Notes under the pieces: model-generated
Database searches by the model: none
Seen by the model: the letters and a program-made list of their open reading frames with translations, nothing else
Told to the model about the DNA's origin: nothing
Translations under genes and position numbers: made by a program
Shown: positions 51,477 through 60,106 of the stretch, piece by piece
How the letters are laid out: every line of letters starts with the position of its first letter
How positions within the stretch are numbered: the stretch's first letter is position 1
NCBI RefSeq assembly: GCF_014764365.1
Contig: NZ_CP061718.1
Location: 2,434,501-2,498,500, forward strand
Length of the DNA: 64,000 bases
Direction: 5' to 3'
DNA from: Roseococcus microcysteis
GTDB taxonomy: Bacteria > Pseudomonadota > Alphaproteobacteria > Acetobacterales > Acetobacteraceae

Positions 51477-52246
51477 GCGCGAACCTCAAGATCCGGCTGC
51501 GGGGCCTCAGGAAGTCCTTCGGCGAGAAGGTGGTGCTGGACGGCGTGGACCTCGATGTCGAGGCCCGGCATTCCATGGTGCTGCTGGGCGGCTCGGGCTC
51601 GGGCAAGTCCGTCACCATCAAGTGCATCCTGGGGCTGATCCCGCCCGATGACGGCGTGGTGGAGATTGACGGGCGCGACGTGACGCGCCTCTCCCGCCGC
51701 GACCGCGCCGAACTGCTCGACCGCACGGGGATGCTGTTCCAGAACGGCGCGCTGTTCGACAGCCTGCCCGTCTGGGAAAACGTCTGCTTCAAGCTGCTGG
51801 CGCAGAACCGCATCACCCGCCGCGCCGCGCGCGACCGCGCGGCCGAGGTGCTGGCGCAGGTGGGGCTGGCGGCCAGCGTGGGGGATCTCTCGCCCTCCGA
51901 GCTCTCGGGCGGCATGCAGAAGCGCGTGGCCCTGGCGCGCGCCATCGCCTCCAAGCCCGACATCATCTTCTTCGACGAGCCCACCACCGGCCTCGACCCC
52001 ATCATGGGCGCGGTGATTGACGGGCTGATCGTGGATTGCGTGGAGAAGCTGGGCGCCACCGCCTTTTCCATCACGCATGACATGGCCAGCGCGCGCCGGA
52101 TCGGCGACCATGCGGCCATGATCCACAAGGGCCGCATCGTCTGGGCGGGCCATGCCGAGGCGCTGGGCCACACGGGCAACGCCATGGTGGACCAGTTCGC
52201 CAATGGCGAGCGCGAGGGGCCGATCCAGATGGAGCTGCGGCGGTAA
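51473..52246 (+). CDS. mlaF: MlaF-type ABC transporter ATP-binding protein
   Basis: The 257-residue ATPase partner of MlaE. Motifs are Walker A GGSGSGKS, the Q-loop FQNGALFDSLPVWENV typical of MlaF, signature LSGGMQKRVALARAIASKPD, Walker B IIFFDEPTTGLDP and switch His in SITHDMASARRI. The start is GTG 51473, overlapping the mlaE stop as GTGA; the long open frame upstream merely covers mlaE in another phase. The C-terminal tail ends MELRR. Confidence 0.92.
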   Translation: MSANLKIRLRGLRKSFGEKVVLDGVDLDVEARHSMVLLGGSGSGKSVTIKCILGLIPPDDGVVEIDGRDVTRLSRRDRAELLDRTGMLFQNGALFDSLPVWENVCFKLLAQNRITRRAARDRAAEVLAQVGLAASVGDLSPSELSGGMQKRVALARAIASKPDIIFFDEPTTGLDPIMGAVIDGLIVDCVEKLGATAFSITHDMASARRIGDHAAMIHKGRIVWAGHAEALGHTGNAMVDQFANGEREGPIQMELRR

Positions 52247-52259
52247 CGGAGGGCGTGCG

Positions 52260-52898
52260 ATGGGCCATGTGATCCTGGGCTGGGACGGCGAGGACGCCGA
52301 TTCCCCCGCCCGCCGCGCCGCCGCGCGCGACCGCCACCTGAAGGTGATCTCCCGCTGGGCGGAGGCGGGGCGTCTCAACCTCGCCGTGCCGCTGTTCCGC
52401 GAGGATGGCAGCGTCGCCGGCTCCGTCATGATCCTGGGCGGGGAGGATGAGCTTGGCACCCGCGAATACCTGGCGGAGGAACCCTTCGCGCGCGACGGGG
52501 TCTGGCTCTCCTACCAGATGCGGCCCTTCCGCATCGCCCCCCTGCCCTACCAGCCCTTGCCCTCCGGCCCCATGCCCAGCGCCATGACCCATTGCGTGCT
52601 GGTGGCCGAGGACCAGGAGGGCGCCGCCCCCCGCCGCGCCGCGGCCCGCCCCGGCCATTTCGACCGCGTGCGCGGTTTCGCCGAGGACGGCACCCTGGCC
52701 TGCGGCGGCGCGCTGCTGGACGCGAAGGGCGAGATGGTGGGCAGCATCGCCATCACCCGCCACGCCAGCGTGGCCGAGGCCCGCGCCTTCTGGGCCGAGG
52801 ACCCCTATGTGACCGGCGGCGTCTGGGGAAAGATGGATTTCTACCCCACCCGCTTCGCGCCCCTGCCCTACCACCCCCTGCCGGGCGCCGCCGTCTGA
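52260..52898 (+). CDS. Protein with two tandem YciI domains
   Basis: A 212-residue protein made of two YCII-type ferredoxin-like domains. The first (1-95) has HLKVISRWAEAGRLNLAVPL and EYLAEEPFARDGVWLSYQMR. The second (107-205) repeats the pattern with HFDRVRGFAEDGTLACGGAL and AFWAEDPYVTGGVWGKMDFY. Each contains the H...D/E pair of the family, whose single-domain members are poorly characterised. The duplication may form an intramolecular dimer equivalent to the usual YciI dimer. ATG 52260 has GGAGG eight bases upstream and follows mlaF by 13 bp. Confidence 0.8.
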   Translation: MGHVILGWDGEDADSPARRAAARDRHLKVISRWAEAGRLNLAVPLFREDGSVAGSVMILGGEDELGTREYLAEEPFARDGVWLSYQMRPFRIAPLPYQPLPSGPMPSAMTHCVLVAEDQEGAAPRRAAARPGHFDRVRGFAEDGTLACGGALLDAKGEMVGSIAITRHASVAEARAFWAEDPYVTGGVWGKMDFYPTRFAPLPYHPLPGAAV

Positions 52899-52974
52899 TA
52901 CGGCCCGCCGAAGGGCCGGACATCTCCGGTACGCCGGGTTGGCAGGCAGTGGCGGGCCAAACCAGAGAGACACC

Positions 52975-53823
52975 ATGAACGCCACGCTGCTGGGGGTGGG
53001 CGCGCTGGCGCTCTGGGCCTTCCTGGGGCTGCTCTCCAGGCTTGCGGCCGGCATTCCGCCCTTGCAACTCACGGCCATGAGCTTCGCGGTGGCCGCCATG
53101 GCGGGCATCGCCGTGGTGGCGGCACGCGGGCGGCTTTCGGCGCTGCGCCAGAGCCCCATCGCCTGGGCGCATGGGGTGGGGGGGCTGTTCGGCTACCACG
53201 CGCTGTATTTCGCGGCCCTGGCCCTGGCGCCGGCCATCGAGGCCAATTTGCTGAACTACCTCTGGCCGCTGCTGATCGTGCTGTTCTCGGCGCCCATCCT
53301 GGGGCTGCCTCTGGGGGCTAGGCGGCTGCTGGGGGTCGCGCTCGGCTTCGCGGGCTGCGCGCTGCTGCTGGGCGGGGGTGCGGGGTTTTCGGCCGGCGCC
53401 CCGGCCAGTGTGTGGCTGGGCTTCCTCTGCGCCATCGGCTGCGCGGTGGTCTGGGCGCTGTATTCGGTGACGGCCCAGCGCCTCGCCTCCGTGCCGACCG
53501 AGGCGGTGGCCGGGTTCTGCGGCGGCGCGGCGCTGCTGGCGGCGCTGGCGCATCTGGGCTTCGAGGCGACGGTCTGGCCCGATGCCCCCCAGGCCCTGGC
53601 CGCGCTGCTGCTGGGGCTGGGGCCGGTGGGCCTGGCCTTCTTCCTCTGGGATGCGGGGATGAAGCGCGGCGACCCGCGGCTGCTGGGCACGCTGGCCTAT
53701 GCGGTGCCCGTGGCATCCACCTTGCTGCTGGCCGCGGCGGGCGAAGGTGCCCTCACCCCCGCGCTGGGCATCGCGCTGCTGCTGGTGGCGGGCGGCGGCT
53801 GGCTGGCCGCCACCGCCCGCTGA
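52975..53823 (+). CDS. DMT-superfamily (EamA) exporter
   Basis: A 282-residue transporter of ten helices arranged as two EamA halves, resembling YddG-type aromatic amino acid exporters. The inner halves show LAPAIEANLLNYLWPLLIVL and GFLCAIGCAVVWALYSVTAQ, and the end has LLGTLAYAVPVASTLLLAAA. Start ATG 52975 with AGAGAGA upstream; residues from the in-frame ATG 52939 lack similarity. The substrate is not known. Its stop lies 12 bases from the convergent kpsD stop. Confidence 0.85.
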   Translation: MNATLLGVGALALWAFLGLLSRLAAGIPPLQLTAMSFAVAAMAGIAVVAARGRLSALRQSPIAWAHGVGGLFGYHALYFAALALAPAIEANLLNYLWPLLIVLFSAPILGLPLGARRLLGVALGFAGCALLLGGGAGFSAGAPASVWLGFLCAIGCAVVWALYSVTAQRLASVPTEAVAGFCGGAALLAALAHLGFEATVWPDAPQALAALLLGLGPVGLAFFLWDAGMKRGDPRLLGTLAYAVPVASTLLLAAAGEGALTPALGIALLLVAGGGWLAATAR

Positions 53824-53835
53824 CGCGGTTGCCCT

Positions 53836-55593
53836 CTACCGGAAGGCCCGCGCCGCCAGCGCCGTCTGGAACACGATCTGCGTCAGGTCCATGCCCAGCT
53901 GCAGGTAGCGCGGATCGAGCCGCGGCAGCGCGATGATCTCGTCACCCGGGCGCAGCGGCGTCCGCAGGTCCACCACCCGCTCGCCCGAGGGGCGGCGGAT
54001 CAGCAGATTGCTCGCGCTGCCGCGTTCGCTGAAGCCGCCCGCCTGCGCGATGTAGTCCTCCGCCCGCAGGTTGGGCTGCCAGATGATGGAGCGCGGCGCC
54101 CCTACCTCGCCCGAGACGAAGACGGTGTTGCTCCGCTCCGGAATGACGATGACATCGCCTTCCTCCAGCCGCAGCGCGCCGCAGCGGCCCTGGCTGTCCA
54201 TCACCACCACGCGCCCGTCGGGCGTCGCGGTGCGGGCGCGCTGGAGGTAGGTGGAGACCAGCTGCGCCTCGGTGTTGCGGATGGCGGCCACGCCCGCGGT
54301 CTGGGAGATGGCGGTGAAGAGCTGGCGTTCCAGCCGATCGGCGGCCTCGTTCAGGGCACGGCGCTGCTGGTTGGCCACGCTGGTCCGCAGCAGGAAGACG
54401 CTGGCGGTGTCGGCCAGCGTCGGGTCCACGGCGATGTAGTCCAGCGCCTGGCACAGCGTCGCCTCGCGGTCGGCCACCAGCACGGAGGGGCCGATGCGGC
54501 TGCCCTCGACCGTCACGCGGATGGTCTGGGCGGGGCTGTCGGTGATGAAGGTGACGGTGTCCTGGTCCGTCAGGGTCACGCGCTGGAAGTCATTGAGGCT
54601 GACATAGCGCGAGAAGGGGCGGCCATCGCGGCTGCCCTGGATCACGGCATTGGTGGCGGCGGGCAGCGGGCGCGAATATTCCGTGAGCTCACGCCCCGAC
54701 ATCACCCGGCCGGGCACCTCGAAGAGGAAGTTGTTGCGCACCGCGCCGGTGGCGCCCACCAGGGCGCGCTGCCGGCCCACCAGCACCGTGTCGCCATCCT
54801 GCATGCGCAGCGTGGGCAGGCGGCCGTCGATCAGGAAGCGGTAGAGGTCCACCGTCGCCACGTTGCGGCCACCGCGCATGATGGTGATGTCGCGGTAGCT
54901 GCCGCGCGTGGGGTCCACCCCGCCGGCGCGCACCAGGAATTCCAGCACGCTGTCGGCCGCGGAGCCGCTGAACCGGCCCGGCGTGCGGACGAAGCCCGTG
55001 ACGAAGACGCCGATGCGCTGCGCCGAGACCAGCACCGCATAGACCTGCACCTGCTGGGTGTAGGTGCGGCGAAGCTCGTTCTCGATGGTGGACTGCAGGT
55101 CACCGGCGCGGGTGCCGGCCACCCGCACGGGGCCGATATTGGGCAGGAAGAAATTGCCCTCGGGGTCCACGATGCCAGAGACCTCGGCCTCCACCGCGCC
55201 CCAGACGCGCACGTTCAGCCGGTCGCCGATGGCGAGGACATAGTTCGGGTTGGGCGCATCGGAGGTCGAGGTGGCGGTCCCCGTGAACAGCGCCGCGCCG
55301 AAGACGGCCATGGGCAGCCCCGCGGGCCGCATGCCCTCGCCCAGCGGCAATGTGATGCCGGCCCCCGCCTCGGCCTCGGTCTCCGTGCCGGCGCGGGCCG
55401 TGCCCGTGGCGCCTGGCTGCGCGCCGAGCATGAGCCCCTGCACCGCGGCGCCGCCGCCCGGCGCTGCCGCCTGCCCCTGCAGCGCGCGCAGCTGCGCCGC
55501 CTGCTGGGGCGTCATCCCCGCCTGGGCGAAGGCGCCCGAGGCCGTGAACAGGCAGGCGGCGAGCGCCCCCAGGAAGTTCCACTCAAGACGCAT
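53836..55593 (-). CDS. kpsD: Capsular polysaccharide export protein, KpsD-like
   Basis: Periplasmic/outer-membrane component of ABC-dependent (group 2) capsule export. The 585-residue protein has a signal peptide (MRLEWNFLGALAACLFTASG, cleavage after AFA), a poly-export domain starting NYVLAIGDRLNVRVWGAVEA with NFFLPNIGPVRVAG, and several SLBB-type beta-grasp repeats (FVTGFVRTPGRF; VFVSGEVGAPRSIIWQP). A cysteine in LAAC at residue 14 could act as a lipobox, but signal peptidase I cleavage is more likely. The start overlaps the kpsE stop by 11 bp. KpsD works with KpsE and the KpsMT transporter encoded upstream. Confidence 0.85.
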   Translation of the reverse strand: MRLEWNFLGALAACLFTASGAFAQAGMTPQQAAQLRALQGQAAAPGGGAAVQGLMLGAQPGATGTARAGTETEAEAGAGITLPLGEGMRPAGLPMAVFGAALFTGTATSTSDAPNPNYVLAIGDRLNVRVWGAVEAEVSGIVDPEGNFFLPNIGPVRVAGTRAGDLQSTIENELRRTYTQQVQVYAVLVSAQRIGVFVTGFVRTPGRFSGSAADSVLEFLVRAGGVDPTRGSYRDITIMRGGRNVATVDLYRFLIDGRLPTLRMQDGDTVLVGRQRALVGATGAVRNNFLFEVPGRVMSGRELTEYSRPLPAATNAVIQGSRDGRPFSRYVSLNDFQRVTLTDQDTVTFITDSPAQTIRVTVEGSRIGPSVLVADREATLCQALDYIAVDPTLADTASVFLLRTSVANQQRRALNEAADRLERQLFTAISQTAGVAAIRNTEAQLVSTYLQRARTATPDGRVVVMDSQGRCGALRLEEGDVIVIPERSNTVFVSGEVGAPRSIIWQPNLRAEDYIAQAGGFSERGSASNLLIRRPSGERVVDLRTPLRPGDEIIALPRLDPRYLQLGMDLTQIVFQTALAARAFR

Positions 55594-56938
55594 GTTCTCT
55601 CACCCCGGCAACCAACAGCCACAATAGCCCATAGACCAGCGAGAGCCCGGCGAAAACATAGCCGGTGAACAGCACGGGCTTCGGATAGAGCGAGCGCTCG
55701 GCGTAGTTCGGCTCCACCACCCGCTGGAGGAAGATCTGCTGGCGCTGCGCGTTGGCCGTGGCGGTCTCCAGCCCGGCCATGGCGGCGGCCAGGCCGCGAT
55801 TGGCCAGGTCCTGCTCCAGCACCAGGCGCTCGAAGCCCGCCACCTGCTGGGTCACGCCCTGGTCGGCATTGGACAGCCGCGCGCGCTCCTCCCGGATCTG
55901 GGTCTCGATGGCGGCGATGCGGCTGCGCAGGTTCTGGACCAGCGGGGCGTCGGGCCGCGTGAAGGCCTGCGCCTGCTGGAGTTCGGAGCGCAGGCGGGTG
56001 GCTTCGCTCTCCAGCCCGCCGATGGTGCCCACCGCCATTTCGGCCGAGCGCGTCGGGTTGAGCGCCAGTTCACGCTGGCGGAACTGCGTCACGGCCGCGG
56101 CGACCTCGGTCACCCGGCGCTCGGCACGCTCGACCACCTCGCGCGAGGCGCGCAGCGTCTCGTCCAGCATGCGCTGATTGACCCGCGTGACCCACTGCTC
56201 CCCGATCTCGAGCAGGTTGTTGGCCAATGCCTGGCTTTCGCCGGGGGAATAGGTCCGCGCGGTCAGGGTGACGATGCCCGTATAGGCGTCGGGAACCACG
56301 CGCACCTGGTGGCGGAAATGGTCGAGCAGACGCTCGGCCGTGGGGTTGGACCACCACAGGCGCGAATAGATATCCGCCTGCGGGGGGCGGAACACCGCGA
56401 CCAGGTCCATCCGCTCCCGCACGGCGCGCAGCGCGTCGTGCGAGAGCAGATGGTCGCGCACGGCATTCTCACTCTCGCTCGACCCGATGCCGGCGCGGCC
56501 GCTGAGCATGTCCATACCCAGCGTCCCGGTCATGCTGGACTGGGTCTTGATCTGGAAGCGGGCCTCCGAGATGTATTGTGGAGTCGCGTAGAAGAACAAG
56601 TACAGCGCCGCCAACAGCGTCGGCAGGATCACGGCGAAGGTGTAGGGATATTGCCGCAATATCGCGCCCAGGCGACGGCGGGGCGTGTCGGCGGCCATGG
56701 TGCCGGCCGGGAAACCCAGGTCGATGCCCGGCGGGCGGCCACGGGACAAACGCCCCGCCGCGCCGCTCATCGCGGGCTGCGCGCGCAGGCCTTTCAGCGG
56801 GATGCGGTGCGGCCCCGCACCCCCCGTCCGCGCGTCAGCCGTGCCCATGCCAGAACTGGCCGAACGGGGGCTGCCAGAACCGGAGCCGCCCGCGCTAGAG
56901 TTGTTCGTAGACGCGGAAAGCTTCGTCCATATTTTCAT
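55583..56938 (-). CDS. kpsE: Capsule export inner-membrane protein KpsE/BexC-like
   Basis: A polysaccharide co-polymerase-type protein linking the KpsMT transporter to KpsD. The 451-residue frame has two membrane helices, near 95-115 (YPYTFAVILPTLLAALYLFF) and near the C-terminus (PVLFTGYVFAGLSLVYGLLW). A long coiled coil lies between (ASREVVERAERRVTEVAAAV). The start is uncertain: ATG 56938 overlaps kpsT by 44 bp, while later candidates are 56848, 56770 and 56698, all before the first helix. The first ~80 residues are low complexity, which fits a start further in. It also overlaps kpsD. Confidence 0.8.
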   Translation of the reverse strand: MKIWTKLSASTNNSSAGGSGSGSPRSASSGMGTADARTGGAGPHRIPLKGLRAQPAMSGAAGRLSRGRPPGIDLGFPAGTMAADTPRRRLGAILRQYPYTFAVILPTLLAALYLFFYATPQYISEARFQIKTQSSMTGTLGMDMLSGRAGIGSSESENAVRDHLLSHDALRAVRERMDLVAVFRPPQADIYSRLWWSNPTAERLLDHFRHQVRVVPDAYTGIVTLTARTYSPGESQALANNLLEIGEQWVTRVNQRMLDETLRASREVVERAERRVTEVAAAVTQFRQRELALNPTRSAEMAVGTIGGLESEATRLRSELQQAQAFTRPDAPLVQNLRSRIAAIETQIREERARLSNADQGVTQQVAGFERLVLEQDLANRGLAAAMAGLETATANAQRQQIFLQRVVEPNYAERSLYPKPVLFTGYVFAGLSLVYGLLWLLVAGVREHAS

Positions 56939-57542
56939 GGAAGTACAACCTACCCCCGTTCAATACCGCCGCATAGCGGCAGAAAGTCCGTACCGTATCG
57001 GCATTGTGCGACACCAAAATCAAGGCGCTGCGGCGTCGGCGTGACAGCAGCGCCTGTTGGCATTTCGCGTTGAACCGCGCATCGCCGGCGGAGGTGATCT
57101 CATCCAGCAGATAGCAGTCGAAATCCACCGCGAGCGACAGCGCGAAACTGAGACGCGACCGCATGCCGGAGGAATATGTCCGCACCGGGGCATGGATCTC
57201 CTCGTCCAGCTCGGCGAAGTCGCGCACGAAATCCACGGTCCACCCCGTGGGCCGGCCATAGATGCGGGCAATGAAGCGGGCATTGTCCGCCCCGGTCAGG
57301 GAGGGATGCACGCCCCCCGAATAACCCAGCGGCCAGGAGACGGACATGTGCCGCTCGATCAGCCCCGAGCTCGGCTTCTCCACCCCGGCCAGGATCCGCA
57401 TCAGCGTGGACTTGCCCGCGCCGTTGCGCCCCAGGATGCCCACCGTGTCGCCCACATGGAAGGTGGCGTTCACCCCGCGCAGCACTTCCCGCACCAGGCC
57501 GTTATCGACAAAGGTCTTGCGGACGGAGGTGAGCCTCAACAC
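56895..57542 (-). CDS. kpsT: Capsule ABC transporter ATP-binding protein KpsT
   Basis: ATPase for polysaccharide export across the inner membrane. The 215-residue protein has Walker A GRNGAGKST, the Q-loop region with PLGYSGGVHPSLTGADN of the KpsT/BexA type, the signature YSSGMRSRLSFALSLAVDFD and Walker B CYLLDEI, with the switch His in LILVSHNAD. The start is GTG 57542 (MLRLTSVRKTF), nine bases after the kpsM stop. The short sugar-exporter form without the C-terminal carbohydrate-binding domain is typical of group 2 capsules. Confidence 0.9.
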   Translation of the reverse strand: MLRLTSVRKTFVDNGLVREVLRGVNATFHVGDTVGILGRNGAGKSTLMRILAGVEKPSSGLIERHMSVSWPLGYSGGVHPSLTGADNARFIARIYGRPTGWTVDFVRDFAELDEEIHAPVRTYSSGMRSRLSFALSLAVDFDCYLLDEITSAGDARFNAKCQQALLSRRRRSALILVSHNADTVRTFCRYAAVLNGGRLYFHENMDEAFRVYEQL

Positions 57543-57551
57543 GGCAGGCCC

Positions 57552-58358
57552 TCACACCTCGAGATGCGGCTTGGCGCGGCGCAGGGCGAAGCCGCCATAC
57601 ACGTTGAGCACGATGATCCAGATCCAGACATAGCCCAGATCATAGTGATAGGGTTGCCCGGGCCCGAACTGTCCCTCCCGGATGAACTCGAAGACGTGGA
57701 TGATCGGCAGCAGCAGCGTGATTTGCTGGAACTGGTAGGGCATCCACCAGACCATGTAGAACACGCCGGTGAAGACGATGGAGATGTAGAGCAGCGGGTG
57801 GACGATGCGCTCCACCACCGACACGCCGAACTGGGTCAGCGCGAGCACGATCAGCGCCACGCCATGCCCCAGCAGCGCCATCATGATGATGCCGATGCCC
57901 ATCTGCACCCAGCTGGTCGGCCAATCGTCGAAGTAGATGCCGATGCCGATGAGGAAGACGATGGTCGCCATCGTCACCGCACCCGTCTCGAGCAGGGTCC
58001 GCGCGATCATCACATCCTCGAGGGTGACGCGGGCGTGCCAGAGAAGGGGTTCGTTCTGCTCGGCCGCGGAGGGCGCCCGGCTCACGATGCTGCGGAACGC
58101 GTAGAAGACCACGTAGCCGATGACGGCGAAGCCGATGATGTTCAGCCCACCGGGCACAATACGCTCCCGCAGCACGCGCATGACGGCCACGAACACGCCC
58201 AGCAAGGCCGGCTCCACGAAAAGCCAGATGAAGCCGACATTGCGCCGCCCATAGCGGGTGTGCAGGTCACGCATCATCAAGGCGCCCAGCACGCCCAGCT
58301 GCACCTTCAGGGCACGGCCGAAACTGCGATCCTCGACGATGGTGGGCTGCAATGCCAC
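57552..58358 (-). CDS. kpsM: Capsule ABC transporter permease KpsM
   Basis: Integral membrane permease pairing with KpsT. The 268-residue protein has six helices of the ABC-2 type, including MMRDLHTRYGRRNVGFIWLF (conserved RYG motif of KpsM/BexB) and HPLLYISIVFTGVFYMVWWM. The start is GTG 58358; its first base lies directly next to the last base of the lipoprotein stop codon, with no spacing. It is the second gene of a minus-strand kps operon read toward kpsD. Confidence 0.88.
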   Translation of the reverse strand: MALQPTIVEDRSFGRALKVQLGVLGALMMRDLHTRYGRRNVGFIWLFVEPALLGVFVAVMRVLRERIVPGGLNIIGFAVIGYVVFYAFRSIVSRAPSAAEQNEPLLWHARVTLEDVMIARTLLETGAVTMATIVFLIGIGIYFDDWPTSWVQMGIGIIMMALLGHGVALIVLALTQFGVSVVERIVHPLLYISIVFTGVFYMVWWMPYQFQQITLLLPIIHVFEFIREGQFGPGQPYHYDLGYVWIWIIVLNVYGGFALRRAKPHLEV

Positions 58359-58736
58359 CTAGCGCGCGCTCCCCCGCAGCAGCGGGCGCGCGGCCACGAA
58401 GCCGCCCTCCGGCGTGCGGCAGACGACCGCCGTGCGCTCCGTGGTGCCGGACCCCAGCAGGACTTCGCGGCACTCACGCCCGCTGGCCGCATTGTAGACC
58501 CGCACGAGCCGGGCCGGCTGGCCCTGCACCGTGCCGGGCTGCCCCGGGCGGGCCGAAGCGGCGAAAAGGGACAACGGGTCCTCGGGCTGCGCCACCGCGG
58601 CGACGGCACCAGGCCCCACCGCCGGGTTGCCTGCCTGGGACCCACTGAAGTCCAGCGGCAGGAAACGGGCCGCGCTGGTTCCACAACCGGAAAGAAGGCC
58701 CGCGACGAGCAGCAGGGGAAGAACGGAGGTCCGCAA
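58359..58736 (-). CDS. Small lipoprotein heading the capsule export operon
   Basis: A 125-residue predicted lipoprotein. From TTG 58736 the protein reads MRTSVLPLLLVAGLLSGCG, with the lipobox LSGC and lipidated Cys at 18; Ser-Gly rather than Asp follows the hydrophobic core, consistent with outer-membrane sorting. The rest is short and Ala/Pro/Gly-rich, ending in a two-cysteine region (GRECREVLLGSGTTERTAVV, then C). TTG is chosen because AAGGAAAG is about eight bases upstream and no ATG or GTG gives a signal sequence. No family is recognised; its position suggests a role in capsule export or anchoring. Confidence 0.6.
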   Translation of the reverse strand: MRTSVLPLLLVAGLLSGCGTSAARFLPLDFSGSQAGNPAVGPGAVAAVAQPEDPLSLFAASARPGQPGTVQGQPARLVRVYNAASGRECREVLLGSGTTERTAVVCRTPEGGFVAARPLLRGSAR

Positions 58737-58743
58737 CGGTACT

Positions 58744-58759
58744 TTCCTTATGAAAGGAA
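58744..58759 (-). promoter_or_regulatory. Hairpin covering the lipoprotein ribosome site
   Basis: TTCCTT (58754-58759 read on minus) pairs with AAGGAA (58749-58744) around a four-base loop. The AAGGAA arm is the Shine-Dalgarno sequence of the first capsule-export gene. A six-pair, mostly A-U stem of this sort could hide the ribosome site at low temperature or until a factor binds. Confidence 0.4.
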
Positions 58760-58819
58760 CGCGGTCGGGCTGGCCGAGCGTCGGTCCGAAGTCATATATC
58801 GGCGCAGCGCCCTCCGCAA

Positions 58820-60106
58820 ATGCTGAAAGGCAGGCCCCGCCGCATGCTGCAGCCCGTCTCCGCCCTGACCGAAATGCCGGAGGCATGGCGGGCCGCGCTG
58901 CGGCCACACCCCGAGGGCGGCTGGACCGATCCCTTCTCGGACCGCCCCCTTCCGCCGGGCGGCGCCGAACTGCTGCGCGAACTCTGGTACGACCGCGCGG
59001 CCGAGAACGCGCAGGTGGCGGCGCTGGTCGGGATGGACCGCTGGAAGCAGAGCGCCATGCGCGAGGCCTTCACGGGGCCGGCGGGCGCGCCGCCCTTCGC
59101 CGCCTCGGCCGAGGCGGCGCTGACGCTGGCGCTGCGCCATCCCCGCAAGGGCGCCATCGCCGCCTGGGCCACCCGCCTGCCCCCCGGCTTCGCGGCCCGC
59201 TGCGCCGCGGCAGGCGTGCCGCTGCTGCATGTGGAGGATGGCTTCGTGCGCTCGGTCGGGCTGGGGGTGAACTTCGTCACCGCGGGCTCGCTCTGCGTGG
59301 ACCCCTATGCGCCGCATTACGACCCGGGGGCGCAGAGCCTGCTGGAGCGCATCCTCACCAACACCGACTTCCCGCCGGACCTGCTGGAACGCGCGCGGGC
59401 CTTTCGCGCGCGCATCGTGGCGCTCGGGCTGACCAAGTACAACCTGCGCGGCGGCCCGCGGCCGCGGGTGCCGGAGGCGGCGGGCGGGCGCCCGCGCATC
59501 CTGGTGCCGGGCCAGGTGGAGGATGACGCCTCCGTCCGGCTGGGGGGTGCCGGCATCCGCCGCAACCTCGAACTGCTGGAGGCGGTGCGCGCCGCCAATC
59601 CCACCGCCTGGATCGTCTATCGCCCGCATCCCGACGTGCAGACGGGCTATCGCCGCGGCTACGTCACCCGGGGCGAGGCACTGGCATTCGCCGACGTCTT
59701 CCTGCCCGAAGGTGACATCGCGACCCTCTTCGCCCAGGTGGAGGAGGTGCATACCCTCACCAGCCTGGCCGGCTTCGAGGCGCTGCTGCGGGGCCTTCGC
59801 GTCACCACCTATGGGCAGCCCTTCTATGCCGGCTGGGGGCTGACCACCGACCGCAAGCCCCCGCCGCGCCGTGGCCGCCCCCTCAGCCTCGATGCGCTGG
59901 TGGCCGGCGCCCTGCTGCTCTACCCCCGCTACACGGACCCCGTGACCGGGCTGCCCTGCCCACCCGAGACCCTGCTGGACCGTTTGGGTCAGCACGAGGC
60001 ATGGCCGCCCTTGCCCACGGGGCGGCGCCTCTATGACCGGCTGTGGTGGCGGCCGCAGGGATGGCTGCTGCGTCAGGTGCGGCATTTCGGGCTTTGGCAG
60101 CGCTGA
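58820..60106 (+). CDS. kpsC: Capsular polysaccharide beta-Kdo transferase, KpsC-like (single domain)
   Basis: Glycosyltransferase of the KpsC/KpsS/LipA type that builds the Kdo linker of lipid-linked capsule. The 428-residue protein carries one such domain: LLHVEDGFVRSVGLGVNFVT, AWIVYRPHPDVQTGYRRGYV and SLAGFEALLRGLRVTTYGQP, then FYAGWGLTTDR. E. coli KpsC holds two domains in a longer chain, so this is a half-size form. Start ATG 58820 or 58844 cannot be decided. It is divergent from the kps export genes with 83 bp between, and its 3' end overlaps the SDR gene. Confidence 0.85.
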   Translation: MLKGRPRRMLQPVSALTEMPEAWRAALRPHPEGGWTDPFSDRPLPPGGAELLRELWYDRAAENAQVAALVGMDRWKQSAMREAFTGPAGAPPFAASAEAALTLALRHPRKGAIAAWATRLPPGFAARCAAAGVPLLHVEDGFVRSVGLGVNFVTAGSLCVDPYAPHYDPGAQSLLERILTNTDFPPDLLERARAFRARIVALGLTKYNLRGGPRPRVPEAAGGRPRILVPGQVEDDASVRLGGAGIRRNLELLEAVRAANPTAWIVYRPHPDVQTGYRRGYVTRGEALAFADVFLPEGDIATLFAQVEEVHTLTSLAGFEALLRGLRVTTYGQPFYAGWGLTTDRKPPPRRGRPLSLDALVAGALLLYPRYTDPVTGLPCPPETLLDRLGQHEAWPPLPTGRRLYDRLWWRPQGWLLRQVRHFGLWQR

